64,000 nt of DNA from Gemmatimonadota bacterium (GTDB taxonomy: Bacteria; Gemmatimonadota; Gemmatimonadetes; Longimicrobiales; Gaopeijiaceae). The position numbers were made by a program, and so were the translations under genes. The notes under the pieces are model-generated. The model did no database searches, was not told the DNA's origin, and saw nothing but the letters and a program-made list of their open reading frames with translations. Within the stretch, counting starts at the first letter, position 1; every line of letters starts with the position of its first letter. Below are positions 9,565 through 18,640 of this stretch, in pieces. The stretch lies in contig JAQBXY010000015.1 in NCBI GenBank assembly GCA_027623325.1, positions 18,729-82,728 of the forward strand, read 5' to 3'.

Positions 9565-12012
9565 GTGCCCATGGCCACTCTGACTCGGGCCGAAGACCAA
9601 GTCGAAGTCCCGGACCGCCTCCCCGTGGTGGCGCTTCGCGACCTCGTATTCTTTCCCTATGTGGTCCTCCCCATCCTCATCGGGCGGAGGAGATCGGTGG
9701 CGGCCCTCGAGGCCGCTCAAGAGGAAGACGGGCTCGTTCTCCTCGTCGCGCAGAAGGACCCGGGGATCGACGACCCGGGCACGGCCGACCTCTTCCGGAT
9801 CGGGACGATTGCGAGGGTCGTCCAGGTCAGTCGCCTACCCGACGGTACGTCTCGCGTGGTGCTCGAGGGGCTCGGTCGCGGCAAGATTCGGCGACTCACG
9901 ACGACCACGGAGGCGCTTCGCGCTAGCGTCGACCTTCTGGTTGGAAGGGAATCCGATCCGCCGCTCGATCGGGAGGGCGCCCGGCCGCCAGAAATCGAAG
10001 GTGAAGCGGCCCTTGCCTCACTCTGTGACGCCGTGAGCCGGCTGTATGCTGAGTACACCCGAGCCCACGACCGAATACCGGAAGAGCTTTCGGGAATGCT
10101 GTCCGCTGCCGGAGATCGACTTCGATTCGCCCATCTGGTCGCGGGCCATATGATTTTGCCCTCGTTGGAAAAGCAGGAAATCCTCGAGGCCCAGGACACG
10201 GCGGCCCAACTCGAGATCCTAAAAGAAGTGCTCATCCGTGAGTTGGAGATCCTCCGCATCGAGAAGAAGCTGGACCGACAGATTCAGCTGCAGCTCGGCG
10301 GCAAGGATACCCCGTTCGATCTGTCACCCGGACTGAAGGTCGTCCACCGGGAGTCCGGACGAGACGAACCCGAGGAATGGGACGAGATCGCCGAGCAGAT
10401 TCGCGGGGCCAACCTCCCCCCCACCGCGAGAGTACGAGCAGAAAAGGAGTTCAACCGCCTTAGGAAACTCAACCCGGTCGCCCCGGAGGCGGCGGTGATC
10501 CGGACCCATCTCGACTGGATCGTATCGCTGCCCTGGAGCCGGCGCTCAGAGGACAACCTCGACGTCCGGCACGCTTCCGAAGTCCTGGAAGCGGAGCACT
10601 TCGGTTTGAGCGAGGTCAAGGAGCGGGTGCTCGACCACGTTGCCGTGCTCTCGCTGGTTCGCGAGATCCGAGGGCCGATTCTCTGCCTGGTGGGGCCGCC
10701 CGGTGTCGGGAAGACGTCACTCGGACGGAGCATCGCCGGCGCCTTGGGTCGGGAGTTCGTGCGAGTGAGCCTCGGCGGTATACGCGACGAGGCTGAGATC
10801 CGGGGGCATCGCCGGACCTATGTCGGCGCGCTGCCCGGTCGGGTGATTCAGGGGATGCGTCGGAGCGGGACACGAAATCCGGTCTTCCTCCTCGACGAGG
10901 TCGACAAGCTGGCTCGCGATTTCCACGGGGACCCGGGAGCGGCTCTCCTGGAAGTGCTCGATCCAGAGCAGAACAAGTCCTTTACCGACCACTACCTGGA
11001 GCTTGAGTACGACCTATCGGACGTACTCTTCGTCGCCACGGCCAATACGCTCCAGGATGTACCTGATCCCCTCCGTGATCGTATGGAGGTAATTCGCCTA
11101 CCGGGCTACCTCGACACGGAGAAGCGCGAGATCGCGACCCGCTTTCTCTGGCCGCGGCAGATCTCGCAACACGGTTTGCCTGAGGATCGGATCTCCCTCT
11201 CCGCAGCCGCTCTGCACGAGATCATCGAGCGGTACACGCGCGAGGCAGGTGTACGAGAACTCGAGCGTCGCCTCTCGCGGATCGCCCGCAAGCTCGCCCG
11301 CGCCTTCGCCGACGGGCAGGACATTGGCCCCCGGATCGAGCGGGATGACCTGAAGGAACTCCTGGGTCCCCCTCCCTATCAGCCCACCGACCGTGACGAG
11401 GACGGCGACCGTGTTGGTATCGCGAACGGCCTCGCCTGGACCGCGGCGGGTGGACAGGTCATGGACGTCGAGGTGGCCATCGTTCCGGGCTCGGGGACCC
11501 TTCGGCTTACGGGAACCCTCGGCGACGTGATGAAGGAGTCGGCGCAGGCCGCGGTCACGTACGCACGATCCCGCTCGAAGCCATTGGGTCTCGACCCGCA
11601 GTTCCACGAGAAGATCGACGTCCATATCCACATTCCTGAGGGCGCCACGCCCAAGGACGGGCCTTCGGCGGGCATCACCATCGCCGTCGCGCTCATTTCG
11701 GCGCTCACCGACACGCCCACACGGGCAGACGTGGCGATGACGGGGGAGATCACTCTGCGTGGCCGGGTGATCGGGGTAGGCGGCGTCAAGGAGAAGGCGG
11801 TCGCCGCTCTGCGCTCGGGCATGAAGCGCGTGGTCTTGCCTTGGGCAAACGCTGGGGACCTCGAGACCTTGCCGCAGGAGGTGCTGGACCATGTCGCCTT
11901 CGATCTGGTGAAGACGATGGACGAAGTTCTGGATGCTGTCCTTACGCGGAGTCCAGTCATCGTCCGTCCGGTGGCGGAATCGGACCTCGGTGTTCCACTG
12001 TCGCACGGATGA
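9565..12012 (+). CDS. lon: ATP-dependent protease Lon (LonA type)
   Basis: Soluble AAA+ serine protease for abnormal and short-lived regulatory proteins. The 815-residue product has an N-terminal substrate-binding domain (PVVALRDLVFFP, about 20-31) and Walker A GPPGVGKT (377-384). The proteolytic domain has Ser701 in PKDGPSAG and Lys744 in GGVKEKA, the expected Ser-Lys dyad with the usual 43-residue spacing. The GTG at 9565 is taken as start because GGAG lies 12 bases upstream; an ATG two codons later is possible. The stop overlaps the engB start (ATGA), indicating coupling. Confidence 0.97.
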   Translation: MPMATLTRAEDQVEVPDRLPVVALRDLVFFPYVVLPILIGRRRSVAALEAAQEEDGLVLLVAQKDPGIDDPGTADLFRIGTIARVVQVSRLPDGTSRVVLEGLGRGKIRRLTTTTEALRASVDLLVGRESDPPLDREGARPPEIEGEAALASLCDAVSRLYAEYTRAHDRIPEELSGMLSAAGDRLRFAHLVAGHMILPSLEKQEILEAQDTAAQLEILKEVLIRELEILRIEKKLDRQIQLQLGGKDTPFDLSPGLKVVHRESGRDEPEEWDEIAEQIRGANLPPTARVRAEKEFNRLRKLNPVAPEAAVIRTHLDWIVSLPWSRRSEDNLDVRHASEVLEAEHFGLSEVKERVLDHVAVLSLVREIRGPILCLVGPPGVGKTSLGRSIAGALGREFVRVSLGGIRDEAEIRGHRRTYVGALPGRVIQGMRRSGTRNPVFLLDEVDKLARDFHGDPGAALLEVLDPEQNKSFTDHYLELEYDLSDVLFVATANTLQDVPDPLRDRMEVIRLPGYLDTEKREIATRFLWPRQISQHGLPEDRISLSAAALHEIIERYTREAGVRELERRLSRIARKLARAFADGQDIGPRIERDDLKELLGPPPYQPTDRDEDGDRVGIANGLAWTAAGGQVMDVEVAIVPGSGTLRLTGTLGDVMKESAQAAVTYARSRSKPLGLDPQFHEKIDVHIHIPEGATPKDGPSAGITIAVALISALTDTPTRADVAMTGEITLRGRVIGVGGVKEKAVAALRSGMKRVVLPWANAGDLETLPQEVLDHVAFDLVKTMDEVLDAVLTRSPVIVRPVAESDLGVPLSHG

Positions 12013-12614
12013 AGATCCGCTCCGTCGAGTATGTGGGAACCATCGCCAAGCCGGGGGGCGAGGCGCCGGGGACCCTTCCTCAAGTGGCGTTCTCCGGTCG
12101 GTCGAACGTTGGCAAATCGTCGCTCATCAACACGCTTCTCCGGCGCACGCGCAAGAAGATCGCTCGCGTGTCCAGCACTCCGGGAAAGACACAGGCGCTC
12201 AACTTCTACAAGGTCAACGACGAGTTCTTTCTCGTGGACCTCCCGGGGTACGGGTTTGCTCAGGTGCCCGTGCCCGTCCGGGACGCCTGGTCCGGATTGA
12301 TCGAATGGTACCTCGCGGAATCGGGCAACGTGCGCGGCGTCGTCCACTTGGTCGACGCGCGCCACGAGCCGACGCCCCACGACCACCGAATGGTAGCCTA
12401 CCTGGCTGAGGTCGGACTTCCCACGCTCGTGGTTTTGACCAAGACCGACAAGCTCAAAAGGTCGGAGCGTCGGAAGGCCGAAGCGAGGGCCCTGAAGGCG
12501 CTGTCGCTCGACGAGTCTCAGCTGCTGCCGTTCTCCTCGAAGACCGGGGAAGGCCGCGAAGCGCTACTCGAGGCACTCGCCGATATTCTCATGGACCCAG
12601 GAGACGAAGCGTGA
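12009..12614 (+). CDS. engB: Ribosome biogenesis GTP-binding protein EngB (YsxC/YihA)
   Basis: Small essential GTPase for large ribosomal subunit assembly. The ATG at 12009 overlaps the lon stop (ATGA) and gives 201 residues, the usual family size; an open frame extends upstream inside lon but lacks homology. G motifs are G1 GRSNVGKS (30-37), G3 DLPGYG (77-82), G4 TKTDK (144-148) and a G5-like SSKTG. The lon-engB neighbourhood is common in bacteria. Confidence 0.95.
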   Translation: MKIRSVEYVGTIAKPGGEAPGTLPQVAFSGRSNVGKSSLINTLLRRTRKKIARVSSTPGKTQALNFYKVNDEFFLVDLPGYGFAQVPVPVRDAWSGLIEWYLAESGNVRGVVHLVDARHEPTPHDHRMVAYLAEVGLPTLVVLTKTDKLKRSERRKAEARALKALSLDESQLLPFSSKTGEGREALLEALADILMDPGDEA

Positions 12615-13234
12615 AGGGTCGGCTCGTCTTCTTCGCGACGAGCGCGCTGGCCGCCTGCACCCTCGCGCCCGCCCCCGAGGGAACCCCGGGGTCGAGCCTC
12701 ACGAGTGAGGTCCCGGCCGGCTATGGCACGCTGACCCAGAGTGAAATCTCGATCTCCATTTCGAGCAGAGACCTAGAGATCATGGTGACACCGCTCGACG
12801 AATCCGTGACGCGCGTCACCGCCCCGGATACGTATCGGCGTCTCGCCGGAATGGCCCAGGCCCATCGGAGCGCCGACGATTCCGACACTGCGATATTCCT
12901 GGTCTCGTTCTTCTCCTCGCAGCCCGACGTGCGCTTCATCCCCGAAGAGGTCCAGCTCATCTCTCGAGGCCTTCGCGTGCGCCCTGGCACGATCACGCCG
13001 GTGACTCCCACTTGGGGTCAACGTCGTGTTCAGCAGCGACGGACAGAAATGGCGGTCTATTCGTTCGCGGGAGAGGTGGATCTCGCGTCGGATCTAGTTG
13101 TGGCGTACGGGCTCGACCAGACGCGCGCTTGGGGTACGATTCTGCCACGGATTCAGGCGGAACGCGCGCGAGCCCGGGCACGGGCTGGAATCGGCGGACC
13201 GGGAGACCTCGGATCGCGGACGGACCCGAGCTAG
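12611..13234 (+). CDS. Predicted lipoprotein of unknown function
   Basis: Starts with a GTG that overlaps the engB stop (GTGA), so it is translationally coupled to lon-engB. The first 16 residues form a lipoprotein signal with lipobox LAAC and Cys16. The mature part (about 190 residues) has alternating beta-rich segments around residues 44-150, ends in an Arg/Ala-rich helix (about 180-195), and has no motif I recognise. A conserved envelope lipoprotein is the safest description. It converges on the sigma-54 activator gene with only seven bases between the two stop codons and no terminator hairpin in the gap. Confidence 0.7.
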   Translation: MKGRLVFFATSALAACTLAPAPEGTPGSSLTSEVPAGYGTLTQSEISISISSRDLEIMVTPLDESVTRVTAPDTYRRLAGMAQAHRSADDSDTAIFLVSFFSSQPDVRFIPEEVQLISRGLRVRPGTITPVTPTWGQRRVQQRRTEMAVYSFAGEVDLASDLVVAYGLDQTRAWGTILPRIQAERARARARAGIGGPGDLGSRTDPS

Positions 13235-13241
13235 TTCCTGC

Positions 13242-14837
13242 TCAGGCCTCGAGTCCGTATTTCGAGATCTTGCGATAGAGGGTTCGCTCACCGATGCCGA
13301 GCAGCTCGGCCGCCTTTCGTCTATTCCCCTGAACGTCCTTGAGGGCCGTGGCGATGGCGAGGCGCTCGATTTCATCCATCGTCATCCCGGGTCGAAACAC
13401 GACGACATTCTCCTCCACGGCGGGACGCGGCGGCTCCACTTCTCCCACGGACCCGCTCGGCGCATAGGACGGAATCTCGACCCATCCCTCGACGTCGATG
13501 CCGCTGAGGGGCTCGCCCGACCCGACCCGACCGACGATGGCATCAGAGCCGTGTGCGGATCCACGAGTTCGATACACGTCGAAGTCACGGCGAAGGTCAT
13601 CCATGTCGACGCGCAGTTCGACCAATGTGCGAAACACGAATTCGAGCTCCGGTCGCAGCCGACCGACTCCGACATCCTCCAACGGCTCCCGAAAGCTCGG
13701 CACAGGCAGAAGGGACACACCTCGCCCGCCGCGCACGTCATCGGGCAGGTCTTCCGGTCGAATCGCCCGCCCCGGCGCCAACACGACCATGGACTCGACG
13801 AGATTCCTCAATTCCCGGATGTTCCCGGGCCAGCTATATGCTGTGAGGAGTTCCATCGCCGCGGGGGAAATGCCCGGAAAGACCCGATCGTTATGATCGG
13901 ACACCTCGCGGACGAACGACTCCACCAGCAACGGAATGTCGGCCCGTCGTTCCCTAAGTGCGGGGAGCTCGATGTTCAGGACGTTGAGGCGAAAGTAGAG
14001 GTCCCGTCGGAACTGCCCGATCGCCACGAAGTGTCTCAGGTCCTGGTTGGTGGCCGCAACGATCCGCACATCGACCTTGATCGACACCTCACCACCCACG
14101 CGATGGAACTCACGCTGCTCGAGAACTCGAAGAAGCTTGGTCTGGGTCGCGAGCGGCATGTCGCCGATCTCATCCAGGAAGATGGTCCCGCCGTCTGCGA
14201 GTTCGAAGAGGCCCTTTCTGGCCGTCATGGCGCCGGTGAAGGCGCCCTTCTCGTGCCCAAAGATCTCGGACTCGATCAATGTCTGCGAGATCGCAGCGAC
14301 ATTGACGGCGATAAACGGCTTGTGACGGCGAGGAGAGAGAGCATGAATGCCCCGAGCCACCAGCTCCTTACCGGTTCCCGACTCCCCGGTGACGAGAACC
14401 GTCGAGCCCACGGGTGCAATTTGAACGACACGCTCGAGTACCTGGTACATGGCGTCGGTCTCACCGACGATCCCGGTGATCTCACGCAAACGCTGCCGCT
14501 CGATTACACGCCGACCGAGCAGAACGATGTCCTCCACCGACGCCGAGCGCGTAAACACCTCCTCGTACCCTGGCCGCCGCCCTCGCACATGCTCGTCGCT
14601 CTCACTGATCGCGAAGATCGGAACGTGAAGCTCTTCATGCGCTTGGCGTGCCAGCTCAGGGACCTGGTCCTCTTGGAAGCCGCCGGTTAGAACCAGGAGT
14701 GCCACGCTCGAGTCCTTCGTCAGCCGTTCGGCGGGAGTCACGAGTTCCGTGGGGTACCCGGCCTTCTGGAAGCCTTGTCGTAAGGCTCCCGCGCGCGGAA
14801 GGTCGTGCGTCGACACGAGGACCCGATCCCCCTTCAC
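13242..14837 (-). CDS. Sigma-54-dependent transcriptional activator with degenerate receiver domain
   Basis: NtrC-class enhancer-binding protein. The GTG at 14837 overlaps the stop of the upstream gene (GTGA) and gives 531 residues; a longer frame to 14891 would run through the neighbour. Residues 1-115 resemble a receiver fold, but the phospho-acceptor Asp position reads LLVLTGG, so classical phosphorylation is unlikely. The AAA+ domain has Walker A GESGTGKE (151-158), the sigma-54 loop GAFTGA (198-203) and Walker B FLDEIG (220-225). An unusual linker of about 110 residues (372-485) precedes a Fis-type helix-turn-helix (GNRRKAAELLGIGERTLYRK). The target genes are unknown. It is the last gene of the aroC-to-gcvT run. 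Confidence 0.92.
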   Translation of the reverse strand: MKGDRVLVSTHDLPRAGALRQGFQKAGYPTELVTPAERLTKDSSVALLVLTGGFQEDQVPELARQAHEELHVPIFAISESDEHVRGRRPGYEEVFTRSASVEDIVLLGRRVIERQRLREITGIVGETDAMYQVLERVVQIAPVGSTVLVTGESGTGKELVARGIHALSPRRHKPFIAVNVAAISQTLIESEIFGHEKGAFTGAMTARKGLFELADGGTIFLDEIGDMPLATQTKLLRVLEQREFHRVGGEVSIKVDVRIVAATNQDLRHFVAIGQFRRDLYFRLNVLNIELPALRERRADIPLLVESFVREVSDHNDRVFPGISPAAMELLTAYSWPGNIRELRNLVESMVVLAPGRAIRPEDLPDDVRGGRGVSLLPVPSFREPLEDVGVGRLRPELEFVFRTLVELRVDMDDLRRDFDVYRTRGSAHGSDAIVGRVGSGEPLSGIDVEGWVEIPSYAPSGSVGEVEPPRPAVEENVVVFRPGMTMDEIERLAIATALKDVQGNRRKAAELLGIGERTLYRKISKYGLEA

Positions 14838-15331
14838 GATCCGGCGTCCCGTGCGGAGTGTGGCGCAGTGGGATCGCGCAGCAAGGCACAAGCGTGTTCA
14901 ATGATGGGCGATAGGACTGCAAGTCCATCTTCGACGCCTCCGGGGCTGCCCGGGAGATTCACGATCAACGCGCGCCCCCGCGTACCCGAGACACCCCGCG
15001 ACAAGATGGAGAAGGGGGTCGAGACGAGGCCGCGGCGGCGAATCTCCTCGGCGATGCCTGGTGCCTCGCGTTCCAGAACGGCTCGGGTCGCCTCCGGCGT
15101 GACATCTCGCTCGGCAAGCCCCGTCCCGCCCGTCGTAACGATCAAGGCGATACCTTCGTCCGCCCACTCCACCAGGATCGGGGAAATCTGGGCGGTCTCG
15201 TCATGTACGACCGCTCTCCGCACGACGGAGTAGCCGTGCGCTGCGCACCACGCCACGATCTTCTCACCACTCACGTCCTCGCGGACTCCGTCCGCTGATC
15301 GGTCGCTCACGGTGAGTACTCCGACGGTCAT
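14834..15331 (-). CDS. MogA/MoaB-family molybdopterin biosynthesis protein
   Basis: Molybdopterin adenylyltransferase family (MogA/MoaB), which activates molybdopterin for molybdenum insertion. The sequence has IGVLTVSD-like VGVLTVSDRS at the N terminus, the MPT-binding TTGGTGLAERDVTPE in the middle and LPGSPGG near the end. The ATG at 15331 with GGAAG five bases upstream gives 165 residues; a GTG at 15343 is an alternative. No other molybdenum cofactor gene is in the window, so whether it is MogA, MoaB or an orphan paralogue stays open. It overlaps the downstream activator by four bases and follows gcvT by about 30 bases. Confidence 0.88.
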   Translation of the reverse strand: MTVGVLTVSDRSADGVREDVSGEKIVAWCAAHGYSVVRRAVVHDETAQISPILVEWADEGIALIVTTGGTGLAERDVTPEATRAVLEREAPGIAEEIRRRGLVSTPFSILSRGVSGTRGRALIVNLPGSPGGVEDGLAVLSPIIEHACALLRDPTAPHSARDAGS

Positions 15332-15358
15332 GTGGGCTTCCACGCGCGTTCCCGACCC

Positions 15359-16468
15359 CTATCGTTTGATCGAACCCTCGGTGTAGAACGGAGGGCGTTG
15401 AACGACGGCGTCAATCAATCGCCCCCGGGCGTCGATCTGGAGAACGGTGTCCGGCTTGGACAGCTCCGTGGGGACATACCCGAGCGCGACACCGATCCCG
15501 AGCGTCGGACTCACGGTTCCACTCGTGACCGAGCCCACGACCTGCCCACCGGCGACGACGGGATAGCCCGGCCGCGGAAAGCCCTTATCGGTTAAACGCA
15601 GGCCCACGAGCCGGCGCGGAACGCCTGCATCCTTCTGGGTCGCGAGGGCGCTTCTCCCGACGAAGTCACCCTTGTCGAACTTGGTTACCCAGCCGAGTCC
15701 CGACTCGAGTGTCGTGTGCTCTTCGTCCAGGTCGTTGCCATACAACGCGTAGCCCACCTCGAGGCGGAGCGAGTCTCGCGCACCCAGGCCAGCGGGAATC
15801 AAGCCCGCGTCGCGCCCCGCTGCCAAGAGAGCACTCCAGAGGGCAGGTGCATGCTCGGCGGGGATGTACAGCTCGAACCCGTCCTCGCCGGTGTAGCCCG
15901 TGCCGCTGATTACCGCAGGCACATTCCCGACCTCGCCCTCGATGAAGCGGTAGTACTTCACGTCGTCGACATCGATGTTCGCCAACGGGCGCAGGACCTC
16001 ACGGGCCATGGGCCCCTGCAGCGCCAGAAGCGCGGTCGCCTCGGAGACGTCGGAGATCTCCACGTCGAAGTCCTTGGCGTGACGTGAGAGCCAAGCCCAG
16101 TCCTTGTCCAGATTGGATGCGTTGACGACCAGCATATAGCGGTCCTCGAACCGATAGATGATCAGATCATCGATCACACACCCCGACTCGAGGCACATGG
16201 CAGAGTACTGGGCCTGACCGATTTCAATGCGCTCGGCATCGTTGACGGAGATCCGCTGTACGAGTGCGAGTGAATCCGGCCCCCGGACGATGAACTCGCC
16301 CATGTGCGACACGTCGAACAGCCCACACGCCTCACGCACCGCCTTGTGCTCCGCGGTGATGCCTGACGGGTACTGTACGGGCATGGCGAACCCCGCGAAT
16401 GGCACCATCTTCCCGCCCAGGGCGACGTGCTGGTCATGCAAAGGTGTGTGCTTCAGACCATCGGTCAT
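15359..16468 (-). CDS. gcvT: Aminomethyltransferase (glycine cleavage system T protein)
   Basis: T protein of the glycine cleavage complex: transfers the aminomethyl carbon from lipoylated H protein to tetrahydrofolate, giving 5,10-methylene-THF and ammonia. The 369 residues cover the full family length, with the N-terminal signature TPLHDQHVALGGKMVPFAG, FDVSHMGEF, GYTGEDGFELY and the C-terminal barrel. gcvH and gcvP are not in the window. It follows hslU by 43 bases. I saw no glycine riboswitch in the gap, which is too short to hold one. Its product is the cofactor of TrmFO encoded in the same run. Confidence 0.96.
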   Translation of the reverse strand: MTDGLKHTPLHDQHVALGGKMVPFAGFAMPVQYPSGITAEHKAVREACGLFDVSHMGEFIVRGPDSLALVQRISVNDAERIEIGQAQYSAMCLESGCVIDDLIIYRFEDRYMLVVNASNLDKDWAWLSRHAKDFDVEISDVSEATALLALQGPMAREVLRPLANIDVDDVKYYRFIEGEVGNVPAVISGTGYTGEDGFELYIPAEHAPALWSALLAAGRDAGLIPAGLGARDSLRLEVGYALYGNDLDEEHTTLESGLGWVTKFDKGDFVGRSALATQKDAGVPRRLVGLRLTDKGFPRPGYPVVAGGQVVGSVTSGTVSPTLGIGVALGYVPTELSKPDTVLQIDARGRLIDAVVQRPPFYTEGSIKR

Positions 16469-16511
16469 CCTTCGGACTCCAGAATATGTGGTTTCGGTTC
16501 GTGCGGGGTCA

Positions 16512-17972
16512 TCACAGGATGTAGCGACTCAGATCCTCGTCATCGGAGACCTTCCGGAGTCGATCCTGCACGAACTCCTTGTCGACCAGGAGGGGGTCCT
16601 TCAACCCCTCCGGCAGGTCGAACATGACCTCCTCCAGCAGGGTCGTCATGACCGTCTGCAGTCGGCGGGCACCGATATTCTCCATTCGGTCATTGAGCTC
16701 CATCGCGATGCGAGCGATCTCCTCAACCCCCTCATCGGTGAACGAGATGCTCGCGCCCTCCGTTTCGATGAGCGCGCGGTACTGTTCGAGGAGCGCGTTC
16801 TTCGGCTCCTTGAGGATTCGCACGAACTCTTCCTGACCCAGCGTCTGAAGTTCGACGCGAATCGGAAAGCGGCCCTGGAGCTCGGGAATCAGGTCCGATG
16901 GTTTGGCGACGTGAAATGCCCCGGCTGCGATGAAGAGAATGTGGTCGGTTCGCACCAATCCATACTTCGTCGTCACAGTCGACCCCTCAACGATCGGAAG
17001 CAGATCGCGTTGGACCCCTTCTCGACTCACGTCGGGGCCGTGGGTCCCACGTTCGCCCGCCACCTTGTCGATCTCGTCGAGGAAGACGATACCCATCTCC
17101 TCAGCTCGATACAGCGCCTCGTTCACCACCTCATCCATGTCGACCAGCTTGTCGAGCTCATCCTGCAGCAGAATGCGCCGCGCCTCGGCGACGGAGACCT
17201 TCCGACGCTTCTTCTTCTTCGGCAGCATCTCCTGGAGCATCTCGGTGAAGTTGTAGTCCATTCCTTCACCACCACCCATCGGGACCATCATGCCATCGAT
17301 CGATGCCGACTGAGTTACCTCGATCTCGACCTCCCGCTCCTCGATCTTTCCATCCAGGAGCAGCTTACCCAGCTTTTCACGGGTGCGCGCTCGGCGATCC
17401 TGCACCCCCTCGCCGCGCGGTTCCACTCCGTCGGGGCCCACCACGAAAACGCTGGCGCCCTCAGCCGGTGGTGCCGGGTCGGGGTTGGTAACGGGGAGCA
17501 GAAGGTCGAGAAGTCTCTCGTGTACTCGGCTCTCGGCGATGTCCTGCACGTCGTACTCTCGATCCGCACGCACGAGGTTGATCGAAATATCGACGAGGTC
17601 CCGGATCATCGACTCGACATCGCGGCCGACGTATCCGACCTCGGTGAATTTTGACGCCTCCACCTTGAGGAAGGGGGCGCCCGCCAGCCGAGCCAGACGG
17701 CGGGCGATTTCCGTCTTGCCCACACCTGTGGGTCCGATGAGGATCAGGTTGTTGGGTGCGATCTCCTGCCGCATCTCCTCCTCGACCCGTTGCCGTCTCC
17801 AGCGATTCCTGAGAACGATGGCGACCGACTTCTTCGCATCGTTCTGGCCGATGATGTACTTGTCGAGCTCGGCGACGATCTGCCGTGGGGTCAGCTCATC
17901 GAGCCAGGGCTCCTCGGCGCCCTCTCCAACCGGGAGGATGGGGGCGGTCTTCTTGAGCGCGTCCGCCTTCAT
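16512..17972 (-). CDS. hslU: HslU, ATPase subunit of the HslUV protease
   Basis: AAA+ unfoldase that activates HslV. The 486 residues start with a short N-terminal extension, then [18 protein letters not shown]. Walker A is GPTGVGKTE (about 78-86), and [10 protein letters not shown] is the Walker B. The charged I-domain between them carries the Lys-rich KKKKRRK stretch. The start overlaps the hslV stop (ATGA). Slightly longer than E. coli HslU (443 residues) because of the extended N terminus and I-domain. Confidence 0.97.
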   Translation of the reverse strand: MKADALKKTAPILPVGEGAEEPWLDELTPRQIVAELDKYIIGQNDAKKSVAIVLRNRWRRQRVEEEMRQEIAPNNLILIGPTGVGKTEIARRLARLAGAPFLKVEASKFTEVGYVGRDVESMIRDLVDISINLVRADREYDVQDIAESRVHERLLDLLLPVTNPDPAPPAEGASVFVVGPDGVEPRGEGVQDRRARTREKLGKLLLDGKIEEREVEIEVTQSASIDGMMVPMGGGEGMDYNFTEMLQEMLPKKKKRRKVSVAEARRILLQDELDKLVDMDEVVNEALYRAEEMGIVFLDEIDKVAGERGTHGPDVSREGVQRDLLPIVEGSTVTTKYGLVRTDHILFIAAGAFHVAKPSDLIPELQGRFPIRVELQTLGQEEFVRILKEPKNALLEQYRALIETEGASISFTDEGVEEIARIAMELNDRMENIGARRLQTVMTTLLEEVMFDLPEGLKDPLLVDKEFVQDRLRKVSDDEDLSRYIL

Positions 17973-18532
17973 GCTTGGCCCCCTCCGTTCGCGCCCAATT
18001 CGAGGACGACGATGTCCTTGTTGGTGTAGATGCAGATGTCACCGGCGATCTCCAGCGAACGACGCACGATCTCGGACGCATCGAGGTCGGACGACTGGAG
18101 GAGAGCTCGAGCGGCTGCGAGCGCGTACGAGCCTCCTGAGCCGATCGCGAGCACGTCGTTGTCGGGCTCGATGACATCTCCGGTGCCACTGACGAGGAAG
18201 AGATGGTCAGCGTCCGCCACCGCGAGGAGAGCGTCGAGACGCCTCAAATAGCGATCCGTCCGCCAATCCTTGGCGAGTTCGACGACCGCTTTCCTCATGT
18301 TGGCCGGGTACCGATCCAGCTTCTCCTCGAGCTTCTCGAAAAGCGTGAACGCGTCTGCGACGGCACCCGCAAACCCCGCAAGGATCTTTCCACCCTTCAG
18401 TGCCCGGACCTTTCGAGCGCTGCCCTTTACGACGGTATCGCCCATCGTGACTTGTCCGTCGCCGCCCATGGCGACACGGCCGGCCCTTCGGACGGCGAGA
18501 ACTGTGGTGGCGCGAACTTCGGGTAGGCTCAT
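17969..18532 (-). CDS. hslV: HslV, threonine peptidase subunit of the HslUV protease
   Basis: Proteasome-like N-terminal nucleophile hydrolase. The ATG at 18532 is chosen because the family propeptide is short: MSLPEVRA precedes Thr9, the expected mature N-terminal nucleophile ([10 protein letters not shown]). A frame extending upstream to 18592 would add 20 residues without homology. The product has 187 residues, including [14 protein letters not shown] and the C-terminal [10 protein letters not shown]. It overlaps hslU by four bases, and the order xerC-hslV-hslU matches the codV-clpQ-clpY arrangement of Firmicutes. Confidence 0.95.
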   Translation of the reverse strand: MSLPEVRATTVLAVRRAGRVAMGGDGQVTMGDTVVKGSARKVRALKGGKILAGFAGAVADAFTLFEKLEEKLDRYPANMRKAVVELAKDWRTDRYLRRLDALLAVADADHLFLVSGTGDVIEPDNDVLAIGSGGSYALAAARALLQSSDLDASEIVRRSLEIAGDICIYTNKDIVVLELGANGGGQA

Positions 18533-18640
18533 GAGATCGGGGTTATGGGTTCGCCCACAGGACGGAGCGCCCAAGTGCAAGGGAAGGACCAAGAATCTAA
18601 CAAGAAATCTGCCGATATGGCAGGCAGCGGCGTGGGAAGG

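Noticed and set aside
13098..14690. Long antisense open frame over the sigma-54 activator (and similar ones over topA, hslU, clpX and pilN-pilM)
   Set aside because: High GC content leaves long stop-free frames opposite real genes; their translations are rich in Arg/His/Pro and show no family motif.
16469..16511. Glycine riboswitch before gcvT
   Set aside because: The gap to hslU is 43 bases, too short for the aptamer.
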